From assembly GCA_022843745.1 (NCBI GenBank), contig JALHNB010000016.1:53119-117118 (forward strand): 64,000 nucleotides of DNA, written 5' to 3'. The notes under the pieces were generated by a model. It saw only the letters and a list, made by a program, of their open reading frames with translations. It made no database searches and had not been told where the DNA came from. How positions within the stretch are numbered: position 1 is the stretch's first letter; each line of letters starts with the position of its first letter. This document shows, one piece after another, positions 27,015 to 35,944 of the stretch. The position numbers were made by a program, and so were the translations under genes. This stretch comes from Anaerolineae bacterium. GTDB lineage: Bacteria > Chloroflexota > Anaerolineae > Aggregatilineales > Phototrophicaceae.

Positions 27015-27811
27015 TCTGCGCCTCGCCAGCGCCACCACACCAGCGCGACCATCGACCCCATACCCAAAAACCCGATCACCGCTGGCCCTGGCAGATTCCA
27101 GAAAAGTAACTGTCCCATCGTCTGAAAAATCCAGGTGATGCCATAGATGACCAGCAGCGGGCGGATAGGCAAATTATTCGGGCGAACCAGCGCCGTCACG
27201 ATCATCGCGACCAGCAACCAGCCGAGAAAATTCACCCAGGGAATGCCGAAATAACCACCAGAGTACAGATTCGCGCCAGTGCTATCCGTCCACACCCAGA
27301 ATCCCCAGGCGACTTTTTGCGGGTCAAGAAATAAATCCCAAACTGTCAGGGCTACCGCGCTCACCACAGCAAAAGACAAGCGATTACGCCCACCGACAAT
27401 CACCTGCGCGGCTGCCCACGCTGGCGGCAGCATCATGAACCACGCCAGCGGCACGAAAAACGGCACACCTGCGATCTGCGGTTGCAGCAGCGGTGTATAA
27501 CGATAATTGCCAAAGGGAATCCCTGTACGTGAGCCTATCGTTTCAGCGATCCAGGTAATGATGCCGACCATCAACAGAGACAGCAATGTGCGCCGAACTC
27601 CCCAACGCTGACTGAGTGCCACAAAAACTGCTGCCACCTGCGCGATGACCGTTGTGGTAATGCCGATACTCAACACCGAGTCACCGAATGTCCAGCGGGC
27701 AATCGGCAGCGCAATCATCGACAGCACCCACACGGCGATAAAGCTGTAAACGAGAATATCCGTTTTTGAAAATTTGAGTGACGGAAAATGAGTCGCCAAT
27801 ATAGTTGTCAT
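27011..27811 (-). CDS. cruF: CruF-like carotenoid 1',2'-hydratase (DUF422)
   Basis: Integral membrane protein of 266 residues in the CruF/bisanhydrobacterioruberin hydratase family, which adds water to the psi end of gamma-carotene-type carotenoids. Six to eight hydrophobic helices are visible. Family features include the IAETIGSRTGIPFGNYRYT segment, VPFFVPLAWFMMLPPAWA, WDLFLDPQKVAWGFWVW and YFGIPWVNFLGWLL. The ATG at 27811 overlaps the preceding stop codon by ATGA. The neighbouring glycosyltransferase fits the CruF-CruG pairing known from cyanobacteria, implying a glycosylated carotenoid product. Confidence 0.88.
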   Translation of the reverse strand: MTTILATHFPSLKFSKTDILVYSFIAVWVLSMIALPIARWTFGDSVLSIGITTTVIAQVAAVFVALSQRWGVRRTLLSLLMVGIITWIAETIGSRTGIPFGNYRYTPLLQPQIAGVPFFVPLAWFMMLPPAWAAAQVIVGGRNRLSFAVVSAVALTVWDLFLDPQKVAWGFWVWTDSTGANLYSGGYFGIPWVNFLGWLLVAMIVTALVRPNNLPIRPLLVIYGITWIFQTMGQLLFWNLPGPAVIGFLGMGSMVALVWWRWRGAE

Positions 27812-28797
27812 GTTTTGAGCAGCGTCTCCAAATCGCCATGTACTTCCAGCCCGGCGTTGCGTCCCATGCCCTGGAAGATCAACCGCCCATCTGTGAGGCT
27901 CGATAAACAAACTTCCACGCTGGATTGCATCGTTTCGTTCACGCGCTTACTCATGTCTGTCCGAACTGGCGCGTGGAGCAGGCTGCCCTCAGTACGCACA
28001 GCCCGCATTTCCAGCCGAAATTTCGAATCGCGCACCACCCACTCGACGTGATGATCCGTCAATGCCAGTTTTTCAGTTTTAGCATTCGTGTAATTGGCGA
28101 AACGGTAGAGGGCGTTCTCATGCCATAGTCCGATAATCGCGCCGCGAAAAGAAAGTCCACGCCAGGGGATCATGGCGACTGAAGCAGTGAGGCACGTCCC
28201 TAGTTGTTGGAAATGATTGGTCTGCATCCAGATATAAGCCGATGGAAAGGCCTGCCCCCAATCTTTTTCGATATACCCACGCCCTCCATCAAAATCTGCA
28301 TAGTTGTCATCGACTGTCAAGCTGCCAGATAACGCATGATCGAGGCTGACCACGCCATGATAACACTCCATAAATGTCAGCCAGCCGAACCAGCCCATGA
28401 TTCCCGGTGATGTGATTGTCACAGGCCAGGGCGTAATACCGCTAAAATGCACCTCACCTTGAATATTGCGCTGTTCATCGTCAATATTCAGCGAAAGTTG
28501 CTCGGCGTTAAAATGATTGGGGCCAACCCACACATCAAAATGATCTTCCGATGCTCTAAATGCATCCGTCGGGTAAGTGTGATAAGTCGCTTTACCACTT
28601 ATTCCGTCAAGAACCTGAACAAACGAATGATCGCCGCTGGAATCAACACCACGAAAAATGCCGGGGATGATCGCATATCGACTGTCCTCGGTGGCATCGA
28701 CGATTTTGTAGTACCAGCCTTCGAAAAATGGGCGTTTTTTGTGATGACCATGATATCGTTCAGGGTGCATCACCAGGTCAACATATTGTCCTAGCAT
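27808..28797 (-). CDS. Tocopherol cyclase (VTE1)-family protein
   Basis: A 329-residue protein of the tocopherol cyclase family, a lipocalin-like double-barrel fold. KRPFFEGWYYKIVD near the N-terminus is the clearest signature, followed by PGIMGWFGWLTFMECYHGVVSLDH and GYIEKDWGQAFPSAYIWMQTNHF. In plants and cyanobacteria VTE1 closes the chromanol ring of vitamin E, but no homogentisate phytyltransferase or related gene is visible here. The family is distantly related in fold to CrtC-type hydratases. Translational coupling to cruF suggests a carotenoid or other isoprenoid substrate. First gene of the operon running to 23631. Confidence 0.8.
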   Translation of the reverse strand: MLGQYVDLVMHPERYHGHHKKRPFFEGWYYKIVDATEDSRYAIIPGIFRGVDSSGDHSFVQVLDGISGKATYHTYPTDAFRASEDHFDVWVGPNHFNAEQLSLNIDDEQRNIQGEVHFSGITPWPVTITSPGIMGWFGWLTFMECYHGVVSLDHALSGSLTVDDNYADFDGGRGYIEKDWGQAFPSAYIWMQTNHFQQLGTCLTASVAMIPWRGLSFRGAIIGLWHENALYRFANYTNAKTEKLALTDHHVEWVVRDSKFRLEMRAVRTEGSLLHAPVRTDMSKRVNETMQSSVEVCLSSLTDGRLIFQGMGRNAGLEVHGDLETLLKT

Positions 28798-28890
28798 AGT
28801 GACTAATCTTTTTTATGGGTGTGACGAGCTTTATGGATATCAGTCTATCATGAGTTCACGGGGAAATTTCGAATTGTTCAGGAGCGTCTC

Positions 28891-29016
28891 ATATCGTCTT
28901 TAGCTGTGGCTCACATAATCTCACATCGCAATCAGATCGGCTCACATGATCTCAGATTGTCTCTAGCTGCGGCTCAGGTGCGTCTTATACCGTTTCTAGC
29001 TGTGGCTCCGGCACAT
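28891..29016. repeat. Degenerate tandem repeat, unit about 32 bases, four copies
   Basis: Forward-strand units contain a TAGCTGTGGCTC core at 28901, a decayed copy near 28933 (GATCGGCTCACATGATCTC), a core at 28964 and one at 28996. The last unit encodes the C-terminus of the MFS protein (PEPQLETV then stop). The next unit downstream on the minus strand still reads PEPQLETI then stop, so the array seems to have grown from the 3' end of that gene. Confidence 0.7.
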
Positions 29017-30199
29017 CATGAGGCAACCAGCGGAAAGCCATGAAAACAACGACCAGCAGGATCAATCCGGTGAAGGTAAATACGCCACCATAACCGAACC
29101 CAACGGCAATCGTCGCGCCCAAAAGCGGGGAAAGCGCTCGTGCGCCAGCAACAACCGTGCTGTCAATTCCGTAGACCGTGCCTTCTTCACCCGGCTCAGT
29201 ATAACGTGCCAGCAGTGCGCTCGATGACGAAATCAAGCCGCCTGCCGCTGCGCCCGTGAGCATTTGCAGGGCTACAAGCTGCCAGCCTTGTGTTACGAAG
29301 GCTTGCGGCATATAGATCAACGCTGTCGCCAATGCCGATAAAATGATGATCCGCCGATGGCCTAGACGATCTCCAAGCCTGCCCAGATAGACGGCGCTGG
29401 CTGTCACCGAGGCTGAAGCCGCACCGACGACGATGCCTGTGACCGTACTGACCCCTGTTGAAGTCGGCATCAAACTGTGGATGAATAGGGGTAAGATCGG
29501 CGTAAGCATCGTGCGGCTGAGGGCATTCAAAAAGCGCAGGGAATAAGTCAGCGGAACACCAGGCATGGACAAGACATGCCGCCATCCGGCGATAAAGCCG
29601 ACGCGCTTCCTGGTGGGATGCTGGTTGGGGTCAAATTGTTCATCCACGCCGAACCAGACTAACACCCCAGCAAGTCCTAGCAGCACAGCCGTGACCACAA
29701 ATGGTACGCTGAATCCATAAGCATCCGCTAGTGGCCCACCGATTATCGGCCCCAGCGCGATACCCGCCCATAAGCCGACCTGCAACATGCCCATCGCAAA
29801 GCCCATCCGTTCACGCGGCGCACAGGCGGCCACCAGCGCATTTGAGGCCGAGTCCGTACCTGTGATAAGCCCTTGAATCGCTCGCAGCAGCACCAATTCT
29901 TCCGCCGAGCGCACATAGCCCATTAGCAGCAGCAGAATCGTGCCGCCGAACATTGCCCGTGCAACCATCAATTTGCGACCATGACGATCCGCCAGCGCAC
30001 CCCAGAACGGCGCAGCGATCATCATCGTCAGCGCTTGCGATGAAATCGTCATCCCCGCCAGAAATTCCAGGCTGAGTCCCGTGTGCGTGCCTAAATGCTG
30101 GACGTAAAGCGGAAAAAATGGATAGGTAACAGAAAAACCCGCTTGCGAAAGCAATTGGGCAATGAACATAATCGCGAGGGTGCGTCGCCAACCGGGCAT
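28985..30199 (-). CDS. MFS efflux transporter
   Basis: A 404-residue protein with about 12 hydrophobic helices. Motif A appears as [16 protein letters not shown] in the loop after helix 2, and a related [13 protein letters not shown] in the second half, the usual MFS internal duplication. It resembles drug-resistance transporters of the DHA1 type. The gene is separate from its neighbours (188 bases from the tocopherol-cyclase-like gene, about 115 from the next gene upstream), so it may be independently expressed. Export of carotenoids is not implied. Confidence 0.9.
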   Translation of the reverse strand: MPGWRRTLAIMFIAQLLSQAGFSVTYPFFPLYVQHLGTHTGLSLEFLAGMTISSQALTMMIAAPFWGALADRHGRKLMVARAMFGGTILLLLMGYVRSAEELVLLRAIQGLITGTDSASNALVAACAPRERMGFAMGMLQVGLWAGIALGPIIGGPLADAYGFSVPFVVTAVLLGLAGVLVWFGVDEQFDPNQHPTRKRVGFIAGWRHVLSMPGVPLTYSLRFLNALSRTMLTPILPLFIHSLMPTSTGVSTVTGIVVGAASASVTASAVYLGRLGDRLGHRRIIILSALATALIYMPQAFVTQGWQLVALQMLTGAAAGGLISSSSALLARYTEPGEEGTVYGIDSTVVAGARALSPLLGATIAVGFGYGGVFTFTGLILLVVVFMAFRWLPHDVPEPQLETV

Positions 30200-30313
30200 A
30201 GCGAAAATCGAAAGCCTATCGTTTAAAATGGTTTGTCAGAGGAGTATGACACTTCAAACAGTTTTATAGGATTTCAGATTATTTCACAATATCCATAAAG
30301 TTCCAATTAGCGG

Positions 30314-30748
30314 TTAGCGTTTTTCCGGCACGGCGCGGGCGTGAACGAGGTCGAAAACGAACAACAGGATACCCTGAATGACGATGCCGATGCCTATCCC
30401 GCGCCACAATTCGTCTTTTTTACCGCGTGTCTGCGACAGCCGCAGCCCACCCAGCATATACAGCACGTCGAGAAAGGTGTTTATCCACAAGATGCGGCGC
30501 ATGTTTTCCGATTCACGCTTGGTCACTTCGGTATCCAGCGGATCGGGCAAATTCTTAAAGCGCCTTTTCGCCACATTACCGCCAACAACGGCAATCGCGA
30601 TATTGATAAGTCCCCACCCTATCGACTGACTGCCAACGCCCTTCCAGAATGGTTTTAAGAGTGAAAGGATCAGGCCGATAAAGACGTTAACGATATTCCA
30701 CGAAAACAGCCGATGCGAAAGTATTTCGTTAAACTGCCATATGTTCAT
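30314..30748 (-). CDS. Small membrane protein, DUF6992-like
   Basis: A 144-residue protein with about four hydrophobic helices (NVFIGLILSLLKPFW, GWGLINIAIAVVGG, ILWINTFLDVLYMLGGLRL, GIVIQGILLFVFDLVHA). The pattern resembles small uncharacterised membrane proteins found in Bacteroidota and Chloroflexota. No catalytic motif is evident. It starts 8 bases after the lycopene cyclase gene, so it is cotranscribed with the carotenoid genes and could be an accessory membrane component. Confidence 0.6.
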   Translation of the reverse strand: MNIWQFNEILSHRLFSWNIVNVFIGLILSLLKPFWKGVGSQSIGWGLINIAIAVVGGNVAKRRFKNLPDPLDTEVTKRESENMRRILWINTFLDVLYMLGGLRLSQTRGKKDELWRGIGIGIVIQGILLFVFDLVHARAVPEKR

Positions 30749-30756
30749 TGATACCT

Positions 30757-31578
30757 CTACTCCATCACAGTAGTTTTATCGTTGTGGTTCACAAACGGCA
30801 GCCATTTCCGCGCCACCGCTGGTACGCGCTGGTGGCTTTCCTGCGCCATCACCAATGTCACGCCAAACACCAGCAGAACATTTGTCAACGTAAAGAAAAT
30901 AAATTCTTCGATGGGGAGAACGCCGGCCAGATAAATCTGGAGCGATTGCTCTGGATCAATCATCCATGTCCCTGAGCCGATTGCCAGATAATCCGCCGCC
31001 GATAGATAAATGGATGATGACGCGATGGCAAGAAAAATCACGCGGCGATATTTCCACAGAATGTCACCTGCAAACGCGATTTGCAGCATGATCGGCGGCA
31101 GCGCCCAGATCAGTTCCAGCCCCAGATACGTGCCAGGTTTCCAGCCTGCCACCAAAATCACCGCCGAGGCTATCCAGATAGGCACGAGAAACACCAACGG
31201 AATCAGCCGGACACGCCAGCGAGTGTCAAGGGCTTTATCCGAGAGAGGCAAATAGCGCATGAGCGTGAATAACCACAGGCCTGTCAAAATAGGCTGCACG
31301 AGGAAAAATGTGTATTCTTCCAGCGGAACCCAGCCGAAAACGATCCCTGTCACCAGATTGGGGTCATACCACCACACACCGCTGGCTACCAGATAATTGT
31401 CCCAGGGTGTCGTATATACCAGCGCGACCAGCATATGTGCGCCGATGCCAGCCCACATCGGCCAGCCATTCAACGCGCGTGGGAGTCGTTTGCCCCGGCG
31501 GTAATCAAAAATCGTCCATACGAGCAAAATTATGATCGGTATCAGCACAAACTGAGCTAAAAAACCAAAATACGTCAT
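30757..31578 (-). CDS. Fused CrtYc/CrtYd-type lycopene cyclase
   Basis: Integral-membrane lycopene cyclase made of two homologous halves, as in archaeal and fungal enzymes; actinobacteria have them as separate CrtYc and CrtYd. In the 273-residue protein each half ends with the conserved acidic motif, PLEEY at 85-89 and PIEEF at 222-226, and the preceding segments match each other (YLVASGVWWYDP at 62-73, YLAIGSGTWMIDP at 197-209). The tandem fold explains the size. Cyclising one end of lycopene would give gamma-carotene, the substrate expected for a CruF hydratase. It follows the CrtO-like gene without a gap. Confidence 0.93.
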   Translation of the reverse strand: MTYFGFLAQFVLIPIIILLVWTIFDYRRGKRLPRALNGWPMWAGIGAHMLVALVYTTPWDNYLVASGVWWYDPNLVTGIVFGWVPLEEYTFFLVQPILTGLWLFTLMRYLPLSDKALDTRWRVRLIPLVFLVPIWIASAVILVAGWKPGTYLGLELIWALPPIMLQIAFAGDILWKYRRVIFLAIASSSIYLSAADYLAIGSGTWMIDPEQSLQIYLAGVLPIEEFIFFTLTNVLLVFGVTLVMAQESHQRVPAVARKWLPFVNHNDKTTVME

Positions 31579-33156
31579 TTAAAAAATCCTCCCAAACCGG
31601 GAAAGATCGTGCAGCAGAACTGCTGCCGCGTTGCGACCCGCCGCGCCCATGATGCCACCGCCGGGATGTGTGCTTGCGCCGGTGAGATATAACCCTGGCA
31701 GCGGCCCGCGATAATTGCTCATCGTCAGCGCCGGACGCAGCATGAACATCTGGTCAATCGACATTTCCAGGTGCATGACATTGCCGCGCAGTAAGCCAAG
31801 TTCGCGTTCCAGATACAGCGGTGTCTCGATCAGTTGGTCGATCACTGCATTTTTGACGTTCGGAGCGTACTGTGCCAGCGTATCCAGCATATGGTCAGCG
31901 GTTTCCTGCGCGATGTCATCCCATGACGCGCCGGACGCGAGTTCATACGGGTAATACTGACCCCATAAAAACAGCGTGTGTTTGCCGGGAGGCGCTAAGG
32001 TTGGATCGGCAGCCGAAAACGTCATTGAAATCAGCGCCGGATTTTTTGAGGGTATTCCCGACAGATAATCGCCGTAAGCACGTTCCAGATAGGCCAGATC
32101 AGGGCAGATAAATTGCAGCGCGGTATGCTGCGGGCCGGGTTTACCGTTGGAGGGCAAAGCGGTGTAATCGGGCAGTTCATTCATGGCGTAACGCACGATC
32201 ATGCCAAAACCGTTACCAACACGCGCCCGTTCGAGCAAATTGCGCGACTGTGTGGGGATATTTTCCGCGCCTAACATACGCAAGGTCGTATGAATATGTG
32301 CGCCAGAAACCACTTTTCGCGCCGTGATTCGCGTCCCATCCTCAGCTTCCGCGCCGACCACTTTGCCTTTTTCGATCAAAATGTGCTTGACCGGTGCGCT
32401 CGTCAAAATACGCCCGCCGTGCGCCTGGATCATTTTCGCCAGCGCTTGGGTCAGCATTCCTGATCCCCCGCGCGGACGCTTGACTCCGCCGACATGATAC
32501 ATCGGATGCCACAGCGCAAACGGCGCAGAAAATGGTTCACTCGGCGGCGGGCCGGACTGCGCAGCCATCCAGCTAATCAACGACTGGACTTGGGTGCTGC
32601 TGAAAGACTGCCGCATCACCTGCCCATAACCCCGGAAAAGATCAGTCAATTGATCCCAACGACTGTCACGTCCAATCGAACTGCCGAACACCATATACCG
32701 CGCCAGATTAAACGGCGTGGGCGGGTGTAAAAACGCCTCGACCATTGCTTGAGAAACGGGTTTCCACTTGTCGATAAATTGGCGATAGGCTTCCGCATCG
32801 GCAGGCGAAACCGCCGCGATACTCTCACAGGTTTTATCGACATCCTTCCAGATTGTGATATGTGTGCCATCGGAAAAGGGTGCAAAAAACAGCGGGTCGA
32901 GGTCGATATAATCGAGGCCGTATTTCGCTAACTCTAATTCCTGAACGATAGGTGTGTGATTGATGAGGATATGCGCAGAACCGCCCAGGTCGAATTTGAA
33001 GCCGGGGATGATTTCTTCGGTGACAACTGCGCCGCCGACAGTGTGCCGCCGTTCCATAACCACGACGCGATAACCCGCTTTCGCCAGATAACCCGCACAC
33101 ACCAGCGCGTTATGACCCGCGCCAATCACCAGAACATCACAATCCGGCATGGGCAT
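31579..33156 (-). CDS. CrtO-like carotenoid oxidoreductase (ketolase family)
   Basis: A 525-residue FAD enzyme with DVLVIGAGHNALVCAGYLAKAG at its N-terminus (residues 6-27) and GASTHPGGGIMGAAGRNAA at the C-terminal FAD end, both closer to CrtO beta-carotene ketolase and its relatives than to CrtI. CrtO adds a 4-keto group to the beta ring, which suits a gamma-carotene product from the cyclase encoded next. Desaturase activity is possible, since the family is diverse. Two starts are close (33156 and 33150); both overlap the end of crtB by 14-20 bases, showing coupling. Confidence 0.82.
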   Translation of the reverse strand: MPMPDCDVLVIGAGHNALVCAGYLAKAGYRVVVMERRHTVGGAVVTEEIIPGFKFDLGGSAHILINHTPIVQELELAKYGLDYIDLDPLFFAPFSDGTHITIWKDVDKTCESIAAVSPADAEAYRQFIDKWKPVSQAMVEAFLHPPTPFNLARYMVFGSSIGRDSRWDQLTDLFRGYGQVMRQSFSSTQVQSLISWMAAQSGPPPSEPFSAPFALWHPMYHVGGVKRPRGGSGMLTQALAKMIQAHGGRILTSAPVKHILIEKGKVVGAEAEDGTRITARKVVSGAHIHTTLRMLGAENIPTQSRNLLERARVGNGFGMIVRYAMNELPDYTALPSNGKPGPQHTALQFICPDLAYLERAYGDYLSGIPSKNPALISMTFSAADPTLAPPGKHTLFLWGQYYPYELASGASWDDIAQETADHMLDTLAQYAPNVKNAVIDQLIETPLYLERELGLLRGNVMHLEMSIDQMFMLRPALTMSNYRGPLPGLYLTGASTHPGGGIMGAAGRNAAAVLLHDLSRFGRIF

Positions 33157-34102
33157 TCATCCTCAGGACTTGCGACCAGATACGCGGCAAGCGCATCAAT
33201 TTGCCCACTGTGCTAACATGCGCCCGACGGCTGAAAACATCATAATCGTGCGCTTCTATATCGGCCAGAATCGCGCGGTACAGGTCGGCAGCGGCAGCTA
33301 TTGCCAATCGCCCATCGGGGTTGAGCATCGCGATGCCCTCCCACGACTCGGCATAAAGACGGCGATTGCGCTCGATCTGAAAGCGCATGAACGCCCGCCA
33401 GCGATCATCCACCACGCCGTTCGCTATGTCCGTTTCGTCCAGACCAAATGCCGCCAACTCATCCTGCGGCAGATAGACGCGCCCCGTCCGCCAATCTTCC
33501 GCAATGTCGCGCAAAATATTGGTTACTTGCAGCGCAACGCCCAGCTTGACCGCATACGCCAGCGCGTCCTGTCCTTCAAAACCGATGATATGCATCGCCA
33601 TCAAGCCTACAGTGGATGCCACACCATACGAATATTCGGCTAAATCTGTAAAAGTTGCATAGCGCTTTTGCGAAAGATCACGCGCCACGCCATCGATCAA
33701 CTGCTCACCATAACCATGTGGAATATTATGAAGCGCACGCGCATCTGCCCAGGCCATCGCGACAGGGTTATCTGAGGACGGGTGTGACATCGTAATAAGT
33801 TTTTGCCAATTTATTAACGATTCTCGTGCGATTTCATCATTTTCACTCTGATCAACTATGTTATCGGTGACACGGCAAAAAGCGTAGAGTGCGCGGGTCG
33901 CGCGGCGTTTTTCCAACGGCAGCAGGCCGGAAGCCAGATAAAACGTGCGACTGCTCTCACGAGTCAGGTCTTCGCAATAGGTATAAGAGGCTTTTAGCCC
34001 GACTTTATCAGAGATGACGTGTTCGCCCGGTCTATGGGTTTCGAGCGCTTCATACGCCCAATCCAGCAGCCTGTTTTCCCACGCATGAAATTGGATCGTC
34101 AT
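33137..34102 (-). CDS. crtB: Phytoene synthase
   Basis: Head-to-head condensation of two geranylgeranyl diphosphates to phytoene. The 321-residue protein has both aspartate-rich motifs of the trans-isoprenyl diphosphate synthases: DNIVD at 80-84 and RDIAED at 197-202, with YCEDLTRESSRTFYLAS and RVYLPQDELAAFG between and after. A 35-residue N-terminal extension precedes the core. It is the first gene of a run crtB, crtO-like, lycopene cyclase, small membrane protein, and has its own upstream region with candidate operators. Squalene synthase is unlikely given the neighbours. Confidence 0.94.
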   Translation of the reverse strand: MTIQFHAWENRLLDWAYEALETHRPGEHVISDKVGLKASYTYCEDLTRESSRTFYLASGLLPLEKRRATRALYAFCRVTDNIVDQSENDEIARESLINWQKLITMSHPSSDNPVAMAWADARALHNIPHGYGEQLIDGVARDLSQKRYATFTDLAEYSYGVASTVGLMAMHIIGFEGQDALAYAVKLGVALQVTNILRDIAEDWRTGRVYLPQDELAAFGLDETDIANGVVDDRWRAFMRFQIERNRRLYAESWEGIAMLNPDGRLAIAAAADLYRAILADIEAHDYDVFSRRAHVSTVGKLMRLPRIWSQVLRMNAHAGL

Positions 34103-34129
34103 GGCTTCCCCCAGCCTGTCGCGAAAGTT

Positions 34130-34139
34130 TACTTAAGTA
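34130..34139. promoter_or_regulatory. Perfect 10-bp palindrome upstream of crtB
   Basis: TACTTAAGTA lies 28 bases upstream of the crtB start and just downstream of a TATAAT (minus strand). It shares the ACTTA/TAAGT half-site with the larger dyad at 34199-34218, so the two could be sites for the same regulator. Confidence 0.4.
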
Positions 34140-34198
34140 TGGTCTTGATTATAAAAATAACCACATGAGGAAATATACAATTTCAGGTTAAGGCAAAA

Positions 34199-34218
34199 TA
34201 AGTAATATGGATCACTTA
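34199..34218. promoter_or_regulatory. Candidate operator dyad upstream of crtB
   Basis: TAAGTAAT and ATCACTTA around a 4-base centre, matching in 7 of 8 positions. It lies about 97 bases upstream of the crtB start in the 154-base gap after the HDAC-family gene. Inducible promoters are common in carotenoid clusters, but no regulator gene is present here. Confidence 0.4.
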
Positions 34219-34256
34219 AATGAGAGAAGATTAAGAAGCCGTGAGCTAAATTCCGG

Positions 34257-35159
34257 CTAAGAATTAACGACAGATAACGCGCTGCGCACCGTCTGGAAAT
34301 GAATATCGACGATATCTGTGACTTCTTTGGCATATCCTCCGGCCATCGCAACCGCCACAGGCAGCCCCGCACGCTGGCAGTGATCGAACACCAGTCGATC
34401 ACGTTCTTCTAATCCAGCCTTGCTCATGTTGAGCCGCCCCAGCTTATCCCCTTCAAAGGGATCTGCGCCAGCCAGATAAATTGCCAGATCCGCGCCGGAA
34501 CGTTCAATCGATTTGCGCAGCCCTTTTTCCAGTGCATCCAGATAAATCTCATCGCCTGCTTCATCGGCTAAAGCAATATCCAGATCGCTGTCCTCTTTGT
34601 GAAATGGGAAATTTTTCTCGCCGTGAATTGAAAATGTGAACACTGTCGGATCATTTGCAAAAACGGCTGCCGTGCCGTTTCCCTGATGCACATCGCAGTC
34701 GATGATGACCACACGTTTGACTCGCCCCTCGGCCTGCATCACCCGCGCCGCAATTGCGCTGTCGTTAAACAGGCAGTAACCCTCGCCATGATCGGGATAT
34801 GCATGATGAGTCCCGCCCGCTAAATTAACCGCAACGCCCTCTTGCAGCGCCACCCGACATGCGCCAATCGTCGCACCCGAAGACCGCCGCGAACGTTCGA
34901 CCATCTGCGGCGACCAGGGAAAGCCGATCCGCCGCATCTCCTTCTCAGTGAGCAAGCCATTTTTGGCACGTTCCAAATAATCGATGTCATGACAGCGCAA
35001 AATCTGCGTGTCGCTGGCAGGGTATGGCTCGACCAATTCGCAATGCGGCGTTAATTCCGCCTCGACTCGTTCGCGCAGCAGGCGATATTTATCCATCGGG
35101 AAACGGTGTTCCTGCGGCAGCGGCAGGACAAAATTATCGCAGTAAAAAACCTTCATCAT
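34257..35159 (-). CDS. Histone deacetylase-superfamily protein
   Basis: A Zn-dependent deacetylase of about 300 residues: GGTHHAYPDHGEGYCLFND holds the tandem histidines, VVIIDCDVHQGNGTAAVF supplies the Asp and His zinc ligands, and LAGADPFEGDKLGRL the second Asp. Bacterial members act on acetylated amines such as polyamines or acetoin-linked proteins; the substrate here is unknown. Its start overlaps the TspO-like stop by ATGA, with a second ATG one codon later. It ends the photolyase-TspO-HDAC run. Whether it has any part in the light response is unclear. Confidence 0.88.
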   Translation of the reverse strand: MMKVFYCDNFVLPLPQEHRFPMDKYRLLRERVEAELTPHCELVEPYPASDTQILRCHDIDYLERAKNGLLTEKEMRRIGFPWSPQMVERSRRSSGATIGACRVALQEGVAVNLAGGTHHAYPDHGEGYCLFNDSAIAARVMQAEGRVKRVVIIDCDVHQGNGTAAVFANDPTVFTFSIHGEKNFPFHKEDSDLDIALADEAGDEIYLDALEKGLRKSIERSGADLAIYLAGADPFEGDKLGRLNMSKAGLEERDRLVFDHCQRAGLPVAVAMAGGYAKEVTDIVDIHFQTVRSALSVVNS

Positions 35160-35938
35160 GCGGTACGTGGCGCAAGCCTTCCCTGATTATTCCGATCTAT
35201 CAGCCATTTTGCGATCAACACGTTAATCACTACAGCGGTCATCACCCCGGCAGTCAGCGCAATGCTGGATTCAGCCGATTGCTTGACAATTATGCCAATA
35301 AATGCCCACACAATCACAGCCGTATAGCCTACATCGCGCCGGGTAACAATTACGATTGATGTCAGAATCGCGCCAATCACCAGCATAATAATCGCCCAGG
35401 TTTGCGGCGCAATTCCAAAACCATTCCAGTTCAGATCATACAGCACGTCGGTTACGTTGGCGATAGTTGCAACCGTAATCCAGCCAAGATAAATGCTGAA
35501 CGGCACATTTACCGCCCATTTTTCCGCGCCAGAAACAGGCTTAACGCCGATTTCCAGACGCAAATAAACGACAATCAGGCTCACCAGCAAGATGAGCATC
35601 ATCACCAGCGTCAGTGGAAACTGCTGATAATGCCACAGGAAAATCCACGCGCTGTTAGCGACTGCACCGAGCGTAAACCAGTAGCCGATGCGCCGGAAGC
35701 GCGGGTTTTCACGTTGAGACGGCAGCGCCTGATAAATGGCAAAAGCGATCCAGCCGATGTAGATCACGCCCCAGATTGAAAATACATAACCAGCCGGAAC
35801 GAAATACACCGGAAAGCTGTCCGAAATTTCGCCGGTGTTCAGCCCATTGATCGGCAAAGCGTTCGCCAGAATATTAATGGTGATCGTCACCACTACGGCA
35901 ATTACGTTCACAATTTGTCGAATCAGATCTCGGTTCAA
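35156..35938 (-). CDS. TspO/tryptophan-rich sensory protein-related membrane protein
   Basis: A 260-residue membrane protein with seven or so helices, related to TspO/MBR but longer than the 160-residue classical form. YVFSIWGVIYIGWIAFAIYQ, NSAWIFLWHYQQFPLTL and FSIYLGWITVATIAN show the tryptophan-rich pattern. TspO binds tetrapyrroles and affects oxidative and light responses in several bacteria; it is often found near carotenoid or photolyase genes. It sits 6 bases after the photolyase and overlaps the HDAC-family gene. Confidence 0.78.
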   Translation of the reverse strand: MNRDLIRQIVNVIAVVVTITINILANALPINGLNTGEISDSFPVYFVPAGYVFSIWGVIYIGWIAFAIYQALPSQRENPRFRRIGYWFTLGAVANSAWIFLWHYQQFPLTLVMMLILLVSLIVVYLRLEIGVKPVSGAEKWAVNVPFSIYLGWITVATIANVTDVLYDLNWNGFGIAPQTWAIIMLVIGAILTSIVIVTRRDVGYTAVIVWAFIGIIVKQSAESSIALTAGVMTAVVINVLIAKWLIDRNNQGRLAPRTA

Positions 35939-35944
35939 AATACC

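Noticed and set aside
28891-29016. CRISPR array
   Set aside because: Units are about 32 bases without spacers, degenerate, and derived from the MFS gene end; no cas genes.
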